Source of the DNA: Halobacteriovoraceae bacterium
Lineage (GTDB): Bacteria; Bdellovibrionota; Bacteriovoracia; Bacteriovoracales; Bacteriovoracaceae
Length of the DNA stretch: 64,000 nt
Assembly (NCBI GenBank): GCA_020635115.1
Contig: JACKAK010000008.1
Span: 62,001-126,000, forward strand
Direction: 5' to 3'
Shown: piece by piece, positions 8,780 to 17,368 of the stretch
How positions within the stretch are numbered: the stretch's first letter is position 1
How the letters are laid out: each line of letters opens with the position of its first letter
Notes under the pieces: model-generated
The model's input: only the letters and a program-made list of their open reading frames with translations
Databases searched by the model: none
Told to the model about the DNA's origin: nothing
Program-made: the position numbers and the translations under genes

Positions 8780-9544
8780 ATGAAGATGAATAAACCAAAA
8801 TTAAGAATTACAAAAAAACACGTGGAAGATTTTTTGAAAAAAAATGAATATCAAATAACCAAATTACGTGATTTCGATGTTGCCCTAGAGTGTATTAAAA
8901 GACTAGGAAATTTTTACAGCTTTATGGATGAAGTTGAAGACATCCTAAGTCATGATTTTTTAATTGTGAGAAAAGCATCTACCGGGAAAATTAGACTATT
9001 TCAATTCGAAAAATCAGATATGTTTCTAAATTCTAACTTTCATGATTTAAGTAAGGAAGATGAAATTCTTCATATCTATAGAGGAAAATATCCTTTAGAG
9101 AAAGCACAGAAGATACATGATAAAATTGGCTTTTCCTCGATTGAAGAGTTTTTTTACGCAGTTTTAGATGAGATGTACATTGAAAAAATGTGTTCACAAT
9201 CTAAGTTTTTATTTGAACAATTTTTTAAATATATAGATAAAAAATTTGAAATTGTTACCAATTCAGAAGAAATTGAGAAAACTGTTACTGAACTTATTCA
9301 ATTGAGTTCACTATTAAGACCAGAGAATGCAAAACATTTGGAAGAAATACAAATTGAGTATAATTCAAAAATTACAAATCCAAGTATTAGACGAAAATAT
9401 AAAAATGATGCCATTACAAATCTCAAAAAGGTAAAAATCAGTATTGAATTAAAAGATGTTTTTCAGCTAGTAAGCGATAATGTAGGTACAAAATTGGGAG
9501 AAGAGGTGTTTCAGCATATACTTTTACAAAGACCCAGAAAGTAA
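8780..9544 (+). CDS. Cytoplasmic protein of unknown function
   Basis: A 254-residue Lys/Glu-rich, mostly helical protein without signal peptide or membrane segment. No recognised domain. The start is uncertain: ATG at 8780 (MKMNKPKL) or 8786, neither with a clear ribosome site. No GGCC occurs within the gene, and it is flanked by about 200-280 bases without genes on each side, so it probably belongs to the acquired zone rather than to the core signalling cluster that begins after it. Confidence 0.6.
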   Translation: MKMNKPKLRITKKHVEDFLKKNEYQITKLRDFDVALECIKRLGNFYSFMDEVEDILSHDFLIVRKASTGKIRLFQFEKSDMFLNSNFHDLSKEDEILHIYRGKYPLEKAQKIHDKIGFSSIEEFFYAVLDEMYIEKMCSQSKFLFEQFFKYIDKKFEIVTNSEEIEKTVTELIQLSSLLRPENAKHLEEIQIEYNSKITNPSIRRKYKNDAITNLKKVKISIELKDVFQLVSDNVGTKLGEEVFQHILLQRPRK

Positions 9545-9826
9545 AAAACATTTTAAAGCCTAAACTTTCTCTAGGTATTCGTGAACTTGTTAATATTGCG
9601 AAATGTTTTATAAAGTCAAAAAATAATCTTCAATTAATATCGACGATAAATAACAGAGTGATGAGCACGGGTAATTGGAAGAAATCTCAAATAATTTCAG
9701 GTTGTTAATTGTCCTTGTATCACAGAAGGATGTTTTAGAATATAATTAGTATGGGTGCTCGTTGTCTTTGTTAACTTTAGTTTGCTATCAAAGTCAATTG
9801 AGAGCAACTCTGGATGGAGAATTTCA

Positions 9827-11620
9827 ATGAGTGTAGGAAAAATTATTTATGTAGGAAATGATCAGGCCTATTGGTCTAACTTACAACAACGGTTCAAAAA
9901 ATATTATCCTAAAGAGAACTTTGAGTTTAAAAATATTTGGTCTGAACATGAGCAAGATATCACAAATTTTTTCATTCAGATTAGACAGATTCAAGATATC
10001 CTGGTTCTATACTTAGATTTTTCAAGACACACAAGCGCAATGATTGGATTAGCTAAATACTTAAGATCGTCAACTCCACTAGATTTTATTCCGACGATTG
10101 GACTTATGGACTACCTTATTGAGCCATTCACGCTTAAAAGAATAATGTCAACAGGAATTCTCATAAATCATATCAAATCTGATGAAATTTCTAACGTGAT
10201 ATTTCATGGACTATATTTAACTGGTAAACCTTTTTCTGCACCAGTTCAGTTGGCCAGTGGGAAATTGGATAGGGAAGCTAGTGCAGAGTTTACTGTAAGA
10301 TTTGGAAATATGTCTGTAGAGGGAATTCATGCTGAGTTTGACTATCCTTTTGAGGAAGGTAAGACATATGAGTTTTCATCAAATATAGATCCAAAAATTT
10401 CAGCAAAATATTTTAAGCTTGTAACTTGGGACACAAAAAATCTATATTATTCTCATGCGAGGGCCGGAGATTTTGAAACTGTATACAAATTGAGACCCAA
10501 TAGTACCACTAAAGAAATGGATAAACTTGTGGGAGAAAGAGATCATCTTGTAAATTACCTTTCCGGATTAGATAGAACAAAGCACAAAGAAGAATACAAC
10601 AACAAATCTGAACGTGTTGTAGTTTTAGAAAATAAAATGAAAAAATTATCTTCTACTATGGAACGTGAGTCTAAAGATGATATCATTGACCAAAAAAATT
10701 ATATTACTAAATGGATTGAAAGTTCAATTGATACATCTTTCGTAAAAAGAACTAGAGTTCTAGCAATTAGTCCTACTTTGCACTTTTTGAATCATACGAG
10801 AAAACGTCCTGGACTTTATTTTTTTTCTATACGTTTTCATGCAGAACTTGATCCAAATAGAAATTACATTGAAGAAACGTTTCCACATATTATTGCATTA
10901 GAGTTTACAGACAAAAAAGACAAAGTAGAAACAGAAAAAAAAGAAGAAAATAAAGAAGAAGATACTAAAATTAAGACTTATGTAAATGAGGCGGCCCTCA
11001 ATATTCTTATCAAACAGATTTCTCAAGTACAAGATTACAAACCGATTATTGTTGTCTATCAAACAAATCTAAGTTCGACTAATTTGAAAGAGGCCTATTC
11101 CTATGATAAAATTATGAGTACGACTGATGGAATTAGTTTGGATCACCAGATTCACAAATTTGCAAAAATGTTTGAAGCGAAGCATGTGCAGGAAGATAAG
11201 CTTAAAAAAAACAAAATGTACTATTTTTCTAAGATGGATGAATCTAGTTTTGCTGTTTATAAAAATAAAATTCAAATGCTAGAGATTTCAGAGTCTGAAG
11301 TTGTTCTAAAAAGTGAGGTTCCCTTGCCTATTGGTACCGTCTTACAGTTAACTGAACCAATCAATGTTCATTTGACAATAGTTCCAGATCATCAAAACAA
11401 GTTACAATCATCGAATAAAGAAAATATTTATTTATCCTTTATACATGGAATGGGAGAAATTGAAATAAAAGAGCTAAGACATTTTATCAATTCGGTATTC
11501 TTTGAAGAATTGGAAGCAAAAAAGAAATCCGAGAAAGAAGAATTTAAAAAACTGAATGAAAAAGTACAGCATGAGAAGACTTCTTCTTCTAAAAAAGATA
11601 ATAGCGAAGAAGAAGAATAG
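9827..11620 (+). CDS. Receiver-like / PilZ-like multidomain protein (597 aa)
   Basis: The chosen ATG at 9827 has GGAGA 6 bases upstream; a frame-open extension to 9755 lacks this. The N-terminus (about 1-125) looks like a divergent receiver: IIYVGND at strand 1, LVLYLDFS at the phosphoacceptor strand, but without the usual acidic pair and following proline. It is followed by beta-rich blocks with PilZ-like spacing (FGNMSVEGIHAEF; SEVVLKSEVPLPIGTVL), a helical middle and a Lys/Glu-rich tail. Function is probably regulatory, perhaps c-di-GMP linked; the PilZ call is tentative. A weak sigma-28-like element lies near 9624-9649. The gene converges on the histidine kinase gene with only 13 bases between stop codons. 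Confidence 0.6.
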   Translation: MSVGKIIYVGNDQAYWSNLQQRFKKYYPKENFEFKNIWSEHEQDITNFFIQIRQIQDILVLYLDFSRHTSAMIGLAKYLRSSTPLDFIPTIGLMDYLIEPFTLKRIMSTGILINHIKSDEISNVIFHGLYLTGKPFSAPVQLASGKLDREASAEFTVRFGNMSVEGIHAEFDYPFEEGKTYEFSSNIDPKISAKYFKLVTWDTKNLYYSHARAGDFETVYKLRPNSTTKEMDKLVGERDHLVNYLSGLDRTKHKEEYNNKSERVVVLENKMKKLSSTMERESKDDIIDQKNYITKWIESSIDTSFVKRTRVLAISPTLHFLNHTRKRPGLYFFSIRFHAELDPNRNYIEETFPHIIALEFTDKKDKVETEKKEENKEEDTKIKTYVNEAALNILIKQISQVQDYKPIIVVYQTNLSSTNLKEAYSYDKIMSTTDGISLDHQIHKFAKMFEAKHVQEDKLKKNKMYYFSKMDESSFAVYKNKIQMLEISESEVVLKSEVPLPIGTVLQLTEPINVHLTIVPDHQNKLQSSNKENIYLSFIHGMGEIEIKELRHFINSVFFEELEAKKKSEKEEFKKLNEKVQHEKTSSSKKDNSEEEE

Positions 11621-11633
11621 TTCGTCTCTCTAG

Positions 11634-12737
11634 TTAAAGTGTAAATTTCTTTAGAATAACTCGAAACTCACTCCAATGGTCGATAGGGTATTGTTCAATA
11701 TCATGTGAACTTACTTCTATACTTCCACCATAGGTTTCTATAAAGGTTTTAACTAGGGGGAGACCGTAGCCAGTGCCTTTTTCTCCATTTGTTCCTCTGC
11801 GGCTAGTGGTAGAGCTAGGATTAAATAACTGGTCTATAAGTTCTTGAGGAATACCTATTCCATAATCTTTTAATTCAAGCACAACTTGATTGTCCTGCTC
11901 GTATATTTTAAAAGTAATTTTACCATTTTCAGGGGTAAATTTGACCGCGTTTGTAAATAAATTTGCAAAAACCTGGTTTGTGATACTTCCCACTTCACAT
12001 ACCATTTCTAAGTTTAAATCATTGCAGATGACTTCATAATTTATATTTTTTTCATCTATGAGAGATTTTGTTAGAAATTCAATTTCATTAATCAGATCAG
12101 AAGATTTTATATGTCCTAATTCTATTTTTTTCTTATTGTCTTCAATTGAAAAGCGTTCTCGAGTATAGGTGAGAATTTCCTTAATTTTATCAAGAGATTT
12201 TTCTAAATTAGAAATCGCATATTGGGTTCTTTTATCAGGATTCTCAACCTTTTCAGCTAATATTTTGTGAAACCCTCTCGCAACAGATAGTGGATTGACA
12301 ATATCGTGACAAAGAACTCTTAGAAAAGTAGCTTTTTCTTGATTCATTTCTTCAATTTGTTTTGTTTTCTTTGCCGATTCTAAAATTGTCTGGACTCTAA
12401 TATTTAATACTAGGCCAGAGACAGAATCTTTACTTAGAAATTCATTGACACCCTCTTTGAATGCTTCTTGCAGTGCTTCTTCTGCATCATGAGAGGTACA
12501 TATAATTACTGGAAGGTTACATATTTTTTCGTTAGCTCGTATCTTTTTCAAGAGTTCAATCCCTGAAATTTCTGGCATTTCAAGATCAGTTAAAACAAGA
12601 TCAGGCGGAGAGGTTGTGATGGCCTCGTAAGCTTCTATTGGGTTCAAAAATGTCGTAACGTCATACTCGTTAAGCATGTGAGCAAATAGTTTCAGAAAAA
12701 TCTGGGTATCATCAACAATGTAGACCTTCTCTTTCAT
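11634..12737 (-). CDS. Receiver-histidine kinase hybrid
   Basis: An N-terminal receiver (1-120) with acidic pair D9/D10, phosphoacceptor D51 in TDLEMPE and a conserved Lys in the LSKD segment. It is followed by a HisKA helix with VLCHDIVNP (His about 144) and a HATPase domain with N-box (NLFTNAVKF), G1 (DYGIGIP) and G2 (GTGYGLPLV). There is no membrane segment, so it is a cytosolic kinase whose own receiver is its input. ATG at 12737 is preferred; the upstream TTG at 12758 would add seven residues. A TTGACC-N16-TAAGCT element upstream (near 12830-12857) may be its promoter. It is a clear paralogue of the kinase at 19992-21464. Confidence 0.88.
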   Translation of the reverse strand: MKEKVYIVDDTQIFLKLFAHMLNEYDVTTFLNPIEAYEAITTSPPDLVLTDLEMPEISGIELLKKIRANEKICNLPVIICTSHDAEEALQEAFKEGVNEFLSKDSVSGLVLNIRVQTILESAKKTKQIEEMNQEKATFLRVLCHDIVNPLSVARGFHKILAEKVENPDKRTQYAISNLEKSLDKIKEILTYTRERFSIEDNKKKIELGHIKSSDLINEIEFLTKSLIDEKNINYEVICNDLNLEMVCEVGSITNQVFANLFTNAVKFTPENGKITFKIYEQDNQVVLELKDYGIGIPQELIDQLFNPSSTTSRRGTNGEKGTGYGLPLVKTFIETYGGSIEVSSHDIEQYPIDHWSEFRVILKKFTL

Positions 12738-12884
12738 AAATTTATTTTGCCTTAACAAAAAGTAGAAACATAGAGAAATAGCTTTAAGTTAATTTATCTG
12801 AAGGGATAGGTTATAAGTTATTTAAACAACTAGCTTACATGAGCAAAATAAATGGTCAAAAAAAACAACAACATATGAAGATTT

Positions 12885-13298
12885 CTATATTTTACACTTT
12901 TTTGTGCCCACTTTTGGAGCACTCATTTCAATTCCCTCTACTTTGTTGTTTTTGCAGAAAAATGAGACTTTAATACTGTCTTTAATGCCCCCTCCTAGTA
13001 TGAATCTCGTTTCTGGATCTTTCCAGTTACAATAATAAGATAGCGAGTTTTCATTCATAAAAATGGGCATACTTTTGTGATAGCTTCCACAAGTTTGAGC
13101 GAAAAGACAGTCTTCTAAAACACTACCTTCTGTTTTGGCACAACTTTTTTTTAAAATGAATACTTCTGTAATTTTCTTTTCATTATTTTTATTCCAGTTC
13201 AGCGAACAAAGGGATTTGTATTTGGCTTTAGGGTAATTTTCATTACAGGCATAGAGACTAATTTGAAATAAAACAAAAATACATAATATATATTTCAT
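12885..13298 (-). CDS. Small secreted Cys-rich protein
   Basis: A 137-residue protein with a signal peptide (MKYILCIFVLFQISLYA) followed by Cys, so it may be a lipoprotein, although LYAC is a weak lipobox. The mature part has about nine cysteines, pointing to disulphide bonds in the periplasm or outside. No family recognised. Its start overlaps the end of the upstream gene by four bases (ATGA), so the two are co-translated and probably act together. Confidence 0.65.
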   Translation of the reverse strand: MKYILCIFVLFQISLYACNENYPKAKYKSLCSLNWNKNNEKKITEVFILKKSCAKTEGSVLEDCLFAQTCGSYHKSMPIFMNENSLSYYCNWKDPETRFILGGGIKDSIKVSFFCKNNKVEGIEMSAPKVGTKKCKI

Positions 13299-14302
13299 TG
13301 GCCATTTATCCTTGCAAATTGCATCGATCCAATGCGGGTTAGCTTTTCGCAGCGAGCACCTGATCCGTTTGTATTATAATTACTTGACCAATAACAGACC
13401 TCTGTAATAATACCTTTTTGATTTCCATTATAGATTTTCCCATCATCAGTTTTAAAATGTGAAAAAATAGCTGCATGTCCAGCATAAAATACAGTTTCAT
13501 TTCGATCTAATTTTAAAGCGTCAGTGGATTGTGGTATTCCTTTTGCAAATTGATTTTTGATTGTATCTGAAATGCTTTTTGGAGAATCTTTATAGGGAAT
13601 TTCTATCCTAGCAGTTTTCCCTAATTCATAGTCGGCCGTAAATTTGATAAGATTTGCTTGTCCATAATCTAGATAAAATCGAGGAAATGGTTTTTTACAT
13701 TCTAAAAGATGTAAATATTTTTTTTCAAAATCTGAACGTTGTTTTAAGATTTTAATGATGGCCAAGAAACTCGCTGTTGTGCAATTTGAAAGGTGGCATT
13801 TAGTTTGAACTCCGGTAATAACATCATTCATGGCCTGACATACTTTATTTGTTTCATTTCGTTTGAACCCTTGTCCCTTCTCAGAATTTCCTGATTTATA
13901 ACCACAATTTGCAGGTGGGTCAGAAGATAAATTTTTAACTGAAAAATCATTTTCACTCACTTTATATACGCTTTCTTTCGGAAGGCCTTTTTCATATTCT
14001 TCTTTTGCAGTAAGCATAATATCTCGTTCTTTATTGGTTAAGTATTCACAATGATATTTGGGATTGACATAACCATCAACTATTTCAGCTATTTGACCAC
14101 TTGAAATGATTGATGTTGTTTCTTTTGTACTTAGATTTTCATTATTACTACTGTTTTTTTTAACATCTTTTTTATCTTTCTTAACTGAAAAAAAGTCATA
14201 AAGCGGATTACTATATGTGTTTTTAAAATAAGAAGATTGTGCAATAAGTGAATCACATGGAGATAAGAAGAAAATTATGAGTAAAATATATGCAAATTTC
14301 AC
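13295..14302 (-). CDS. Secreted protein with a possible Cys-His catalytic pair
   Basis: A 335-residue protein with a signal peptide ending near LIAQ. The C-terminal 180 residues contain CHLSNCTTASFLAII, where a Cys leads a helix, and later VFYAGHAAIFSHF, where a His begins a strand. That order suits a papain-like or transglutaminase-like fold, but I cannot name the family and the activity is a guess. The start is GTG. A TATAAT lies only 7 bases upstream (14314-14309), which would put transcription start at or next to the GTG, giving a leaderless message if that box is used. Coupled to the small Cys-rich gene after it. Confidence 0.6.
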   Translation of the reverse strand: MKFAYILLIIFFLSPCDSLIAQSSYFKNTYSNPLYDFFSVKKDKKDVKKNSSNNENLSTKETTSIISSGQIAEIVDGYVNPKYHCEYLTNKERDIMLTAKEEYEKGLPKESVYKVSENDFSVKNLSSDPPANCGYKSGNSEKGQGFKRNETNKVCQAMNDVITGVQTKCHLSNCTTASFLAIIKILKQRSDFEKKYLHLLECKKPFPRFYLDYGQANLIKFTADYELGKTARIEIPYKDSPKSISDTIKNQFAKGIPQSTDALKLDRNETVFYAGHAAIFSHFKTDDGKIYNGNQKGIITEVCYWSSNYNTNGSGARCEKLTRIGSMQFARINGQ

Positions 14303-14353
14303 TTTATTATTATAGATGGGCCTCTCATCGTTCTCGAAGGGAAAAATATTCCT

Positions 14354-15841
14354 TTATTTATAAGGTATTATTAATTTAACTCTAAGTTGAGACGAAATTT
14401 CTTGAAGCACTAGATCTCCCCCAATTTTTTTCATTATTCCTCTTGAAACACTCATCCCTAGTCCTTTGTCTTTACCAAATATACCTGTAGTAAAAAAAGG
14501 ATCAAAAACTTTATCTTTAAGTTCAAAAGGAACTCCATTGCCTGAATCGATAAAAGTAATACTTAAATAATCATCATACTCAAAAAATAGTTCTACTGAT
14601 TTATGATTTAAATTGGCCACGGCATGAATACTATTTTCAATAATTTGTAAGATGACTTTATTCAAAAGATTTTTATTCGTATTCAAATAAAAGTGAGAAT
14701 CATAGTTATTTAGTTGTAAATAGATATGTGAATTTTTAAGTCTTATATCAACAAGAGAGAGAATGTGAGTGATGATCTCTTCAAGCTTTAATTTTTCTGA
14801 AAACTCGAATTTATTTGTATTTTCTTGGGTATATTCCTTCAAGGCCTGTGTAATATGATGTATACGATGTGAGTTTTCTCGAATATTATCGATAAGTTCC
14901 TGATCTTTAACCTCTAATAAACCTTTGTTGTGCAAGCTACGCTCCAGTTTCAACAACTTTCCTAAAAGTATCATGAGTGAATTATTATTCTCATGTGACA
15001 TACCAGACGCTAGACCGGCAATACATTCATCTTTTAATGCAATTGCAAGTTCATTTTGAAGTTCAAGTTCATGCTTAATACTTTTTGCCAAGAGTAGTAA
15101 TCCGCTTATTCCAAGAGATTCTTTTTCAATTGGATTCATTGTAAGAAGTGTTTGATGAACTTCTCCATCTATCGCAATAAATTCGATTCTTTGTTCTGTT
15201 TTCATTTGACCTTTTCTAAGGCACTCAAGCAAAGGTGATTTGATTGGAACAAAATTTTTAATAGATTTTCCTATGAGTTCACCTTCACTTAAACCCACTG
15301 CGTTGCAAAATGATCTATTTACTTTAATAATCATAAAATTAAAATCTAGAACAATGACAAAATCACTTGTAGATTTAAAAATTTCTTGTAAAAAATAGAG
15401 TTCTTTTTCATAAAGTTCATTGATTATTTGATCAGTATTATTTCCAATTGCTTGAACTGAGTTGATACTTTTCAAATATTTTAGAATATTTTGTGTGATA
15501 TTCTCTTTTTTTAAAGGTTTAAAAAATAGCCCATCTGAGCCATTTTCAAAAGCTTGAGTGATAATTTTTTTGTCTGTCTCTGATGTAAAGATGAGAAAAT
15601 ATACTTTTGGGTAATTTTTTTTAAAGTAGGTGAGCAAATCTAGACCAGTCGAATCAGGCAAGTGCCAGTCGCAGAAAACGATATCCAGATTATTTAAGTC
15701 AGGTGCTACTTTTTTTGCTTCGGCCGCAGTTTTGGCCTTAGAAATCTGACTAACTCCAAAATTATTAAGTATGTCTTCAAACTCTTGAAGTATCTCACAA
15801 ACATCATCGATGATTAAAATATTTAGGTCTTTTATTTCCAT
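14354..15841 (-). CDS. Receiver-PAS-histidine kinase
   Basis: A 495-residue cytosolic sensor kinase. Receiver 1-125 with D12/D13 and phosphoacceptor D58 (VFCDWHLPDSTG). A PAS domain follows (about 150-260, with LDFNFMIIKVN and GKSIKNFVP). The kinase core has MSHENNNSLM (His about 282), an N-box (IENSIHAV), G1 (DSGNGVP) and G2 (KDKGLGMSVSRGI). The HisKA segment is of the HExxN type seen in hybrid kinases with a receiver input. It stands in the minus-strand signalling block. No dedicated partner regulator is adjacent. Confidence 0.88.
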   Translation of the reverse strand: MEIKDLNILIIDDVCEILQEFEDILNNFGVSQISKAKTAAEAKKVAPDLNNLDIVFCDWHLPDSTGLDLLTYFKKNYPKVYFLIFTSETDKKIITQAFENGSDGLFFKPLKKENITQNILKYLKSINSVQAIGNNTDQIINELYEKELYFLQEIFKSTSDFVIVLDFNFMIIKVNRSFCNAVGLSEGELIGKSIKNFVPIKSPLLECLRKGQMKTEQRIEFIAIDGEVHQTLLTMNPIEKESLGISGLLLLAKSIKHELELQNELAIALKDECIAGLASGMSHENNNSLMILLGKLLKLERSLHNKGLLEVKDQELIDNIRENSHRIHHITQALKEYTQENTNKFEFSEKLKLEEIITHILSLVDIRLKNSHIYLQLNNYDSHFYLNTNKNLLNKVILQIIENSIHAVANLNHKSVELFFEYDDYLSITFIDSGNGVPFELKDKVFDPFFTTGIFGKDKGLGMSVSRGIMKKIGGDLVLQEISSQLRVKLIIPYK

Positions 15842-15919
15842 TAGTAACTTATCGTCTTCTCCATTTATTTCTATAGCTATTTGGAATTAAACGAAGAGAT
15901 TTGAATTCAAGATTATACT

Positions 15920-17368
15920 CTATGCTCCCTTTTTAAAGAACATATCCAGTTCGTCTTCACCTGCTAATACATAGTTACAAACTCTACATTTGAATTTGTA
16001 AATACCACCTTCAACTTGGAGATGGAGAATTCCATGTCCTTCAGGGCAAAATATAAGACTTCCTCCATAATGTTCCACTGAATCTGGGTCTAAGGAATAG
16101 GCAGCGACTGTTTTTTTAAATCCTTTTAATCTAATATCACCTTTTTTAAAAATACTATAATTCATATCACTAACACTATTTTTTACATCTTCAGAAATTA
16201 ATACTTCATTTTCTCCGGCAGCTGAACAGAGCCTAGATGCTAAATTCACTACTTTACCAATAGCGGTATAACTTTTTATAGTTTTCTCATCTCCATAGAA
16301 ACCTACAGAGGCTTTTCCCTGCGCAATTCCAACTTTTATTTTTAAATCATCACCCCAATGTTCTTGGTAAAAACTGTTATTTTGTTCAAGTCTTTTGAAA
16401 ATTTCACATGTAGCATTTATAACTCTTAAGATATAGTTTTCCTGTTCCAAAGGATCATTTGAAAAAGCAAGAATTCCATCTCCTAAGAACTTATCAATAG
16501 TGATGTCATATTTTAATAAAACGCCCATTGTATCATCTATAAACATTTTGATAACTTTATTTAAATCATTTTTATCAATATTTACGACTTTTTCAGTTGA
16601 ATTAACGATATCAATGAAAATTGCACAAATATCTCTTTCATGAAGATTTGATTCAAGGCTTATTTTACCTTTTTGAATTGCATGAATAATTTGCGGACTG
16701 AACTGACGAGACATTTCTTGTAGTTTTACGGCCTGTTTTGTTTGTTTATCAATAATTTGATCTCTATCTCTAATTTCTAAGGCAAGTTCATGTTTGCTTC
16801 TAACATCTTGCTCTCTGAGTTTTTCAGTAAAATGTCTAACAACATGGATAATGACGATAGTTGCAGATATGAAGAATTGGTTCAAAATGATTGTTCGCCA
16901 GTTAAAAGAACCAAATAGTGTTAACCCCCCCAAAATATACGGTACCCATACAACAATAATACAACCCATAAGAAACTTCTTAGTCCATGGGACGAACGTC
17001 ATCGCTCCAATATAGACTAAGTTAATCCCTGCATAGTAAGGTGATTCCAGACCTTCCGTCATGAGAATCATCGTAGTAATTACATTTGCATTCAGTGCTG
17101 TATGGGCCAGACTTACTCGTTGAGCTGTAATTGAGTTATTTATTTTGTCTATATTTTTTATGATTAGAATATTCGAAAAAACAATCAGAATTCTTAGGGA
17201 TAAAAATTCGAATTTATAGTGGGGGGCATAGAGAAGATCAGCTACCCAAAACAAAAGGAAAAGTGGAGCAGATAAGTATCCACAATTCACTTTCATAAAT
17301 TTTTTTATCTCGATTAATCGTTCATTATCTCTGATTTCTTCGAGATCGACATCAAATATATTGTTCAT
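15920..17368 (-). CDS. Membrane class III adenylate/guanylate cyclase with C-terminal zinc-ribbon-like tail
   Basis: The N-terminal 200 residues form about six membrane helices, then a short coiled linker, then a class III cyclase domain (about 235-410). Metal-binding aspartates are in IFIDIVNSTE and FLGDGILAF, and the transition-state Asn/Arg are in VNLASRL. The last 45 residues carry CPEGHG and CRVC, a Cys3His pattern resembling a zinc ribbon, which is unusual for cyclases. Whether it makes cAMP or cGMP cannot be decided here. The start codon overlaps the end of the upstream PilZ-methyltransferase gene by four bases. A G7 tract (minus strand) lies in the membrane part near 16925-16931. Confidence 0.88.
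   Translation of the reverse strand: MNNIFDVDLEEIRDNERLIEIKKFMKVNCGYLSAPLFLLFWVADLLYAPHYKFEFLSLRILIVFSNILIIKNIDKINNSITAQRVSLAHTALNANVITTMILMTEGLESPYYAGINLVYIGAMTFVPWTKKFLMGCIIVVWVPYILGGLTLFGSFNWRTIILNQFFISATIVIIHVVRHFTEKLREQDVRSKHELALEIRDRDQIIDKQTKQAVKLQEMSRQFSPQIIHAIQKGKISLESNLHERDICAIFIDIVNSTEKVVNIDKNDLNKVIKMFIDDTMGVLLKYDITIDKFLGDGILAFSNDPLEQENYILRVINATCEIFKRLEQNNSFYQEHWGDDLKIKVGIAQGKASVGFYGDEKTIKSYTAIGKVVNLASRLCSAAGENEVLISEDVKNSVSDMNYSIFKKGDIRLKGFKKTVAAYSLDPDSVEHYGGSLIFCPEGHGILHLQVEGGIYKFKCRVCNYVLAGEDELDMFFKKGA

Noticed and set aside
12839..12974. + strand frame opposite the small Cys-rich gene
   Set aside because: Overlaps the coding end of a better-supported minus-strand gene, with no family or ribosome site.
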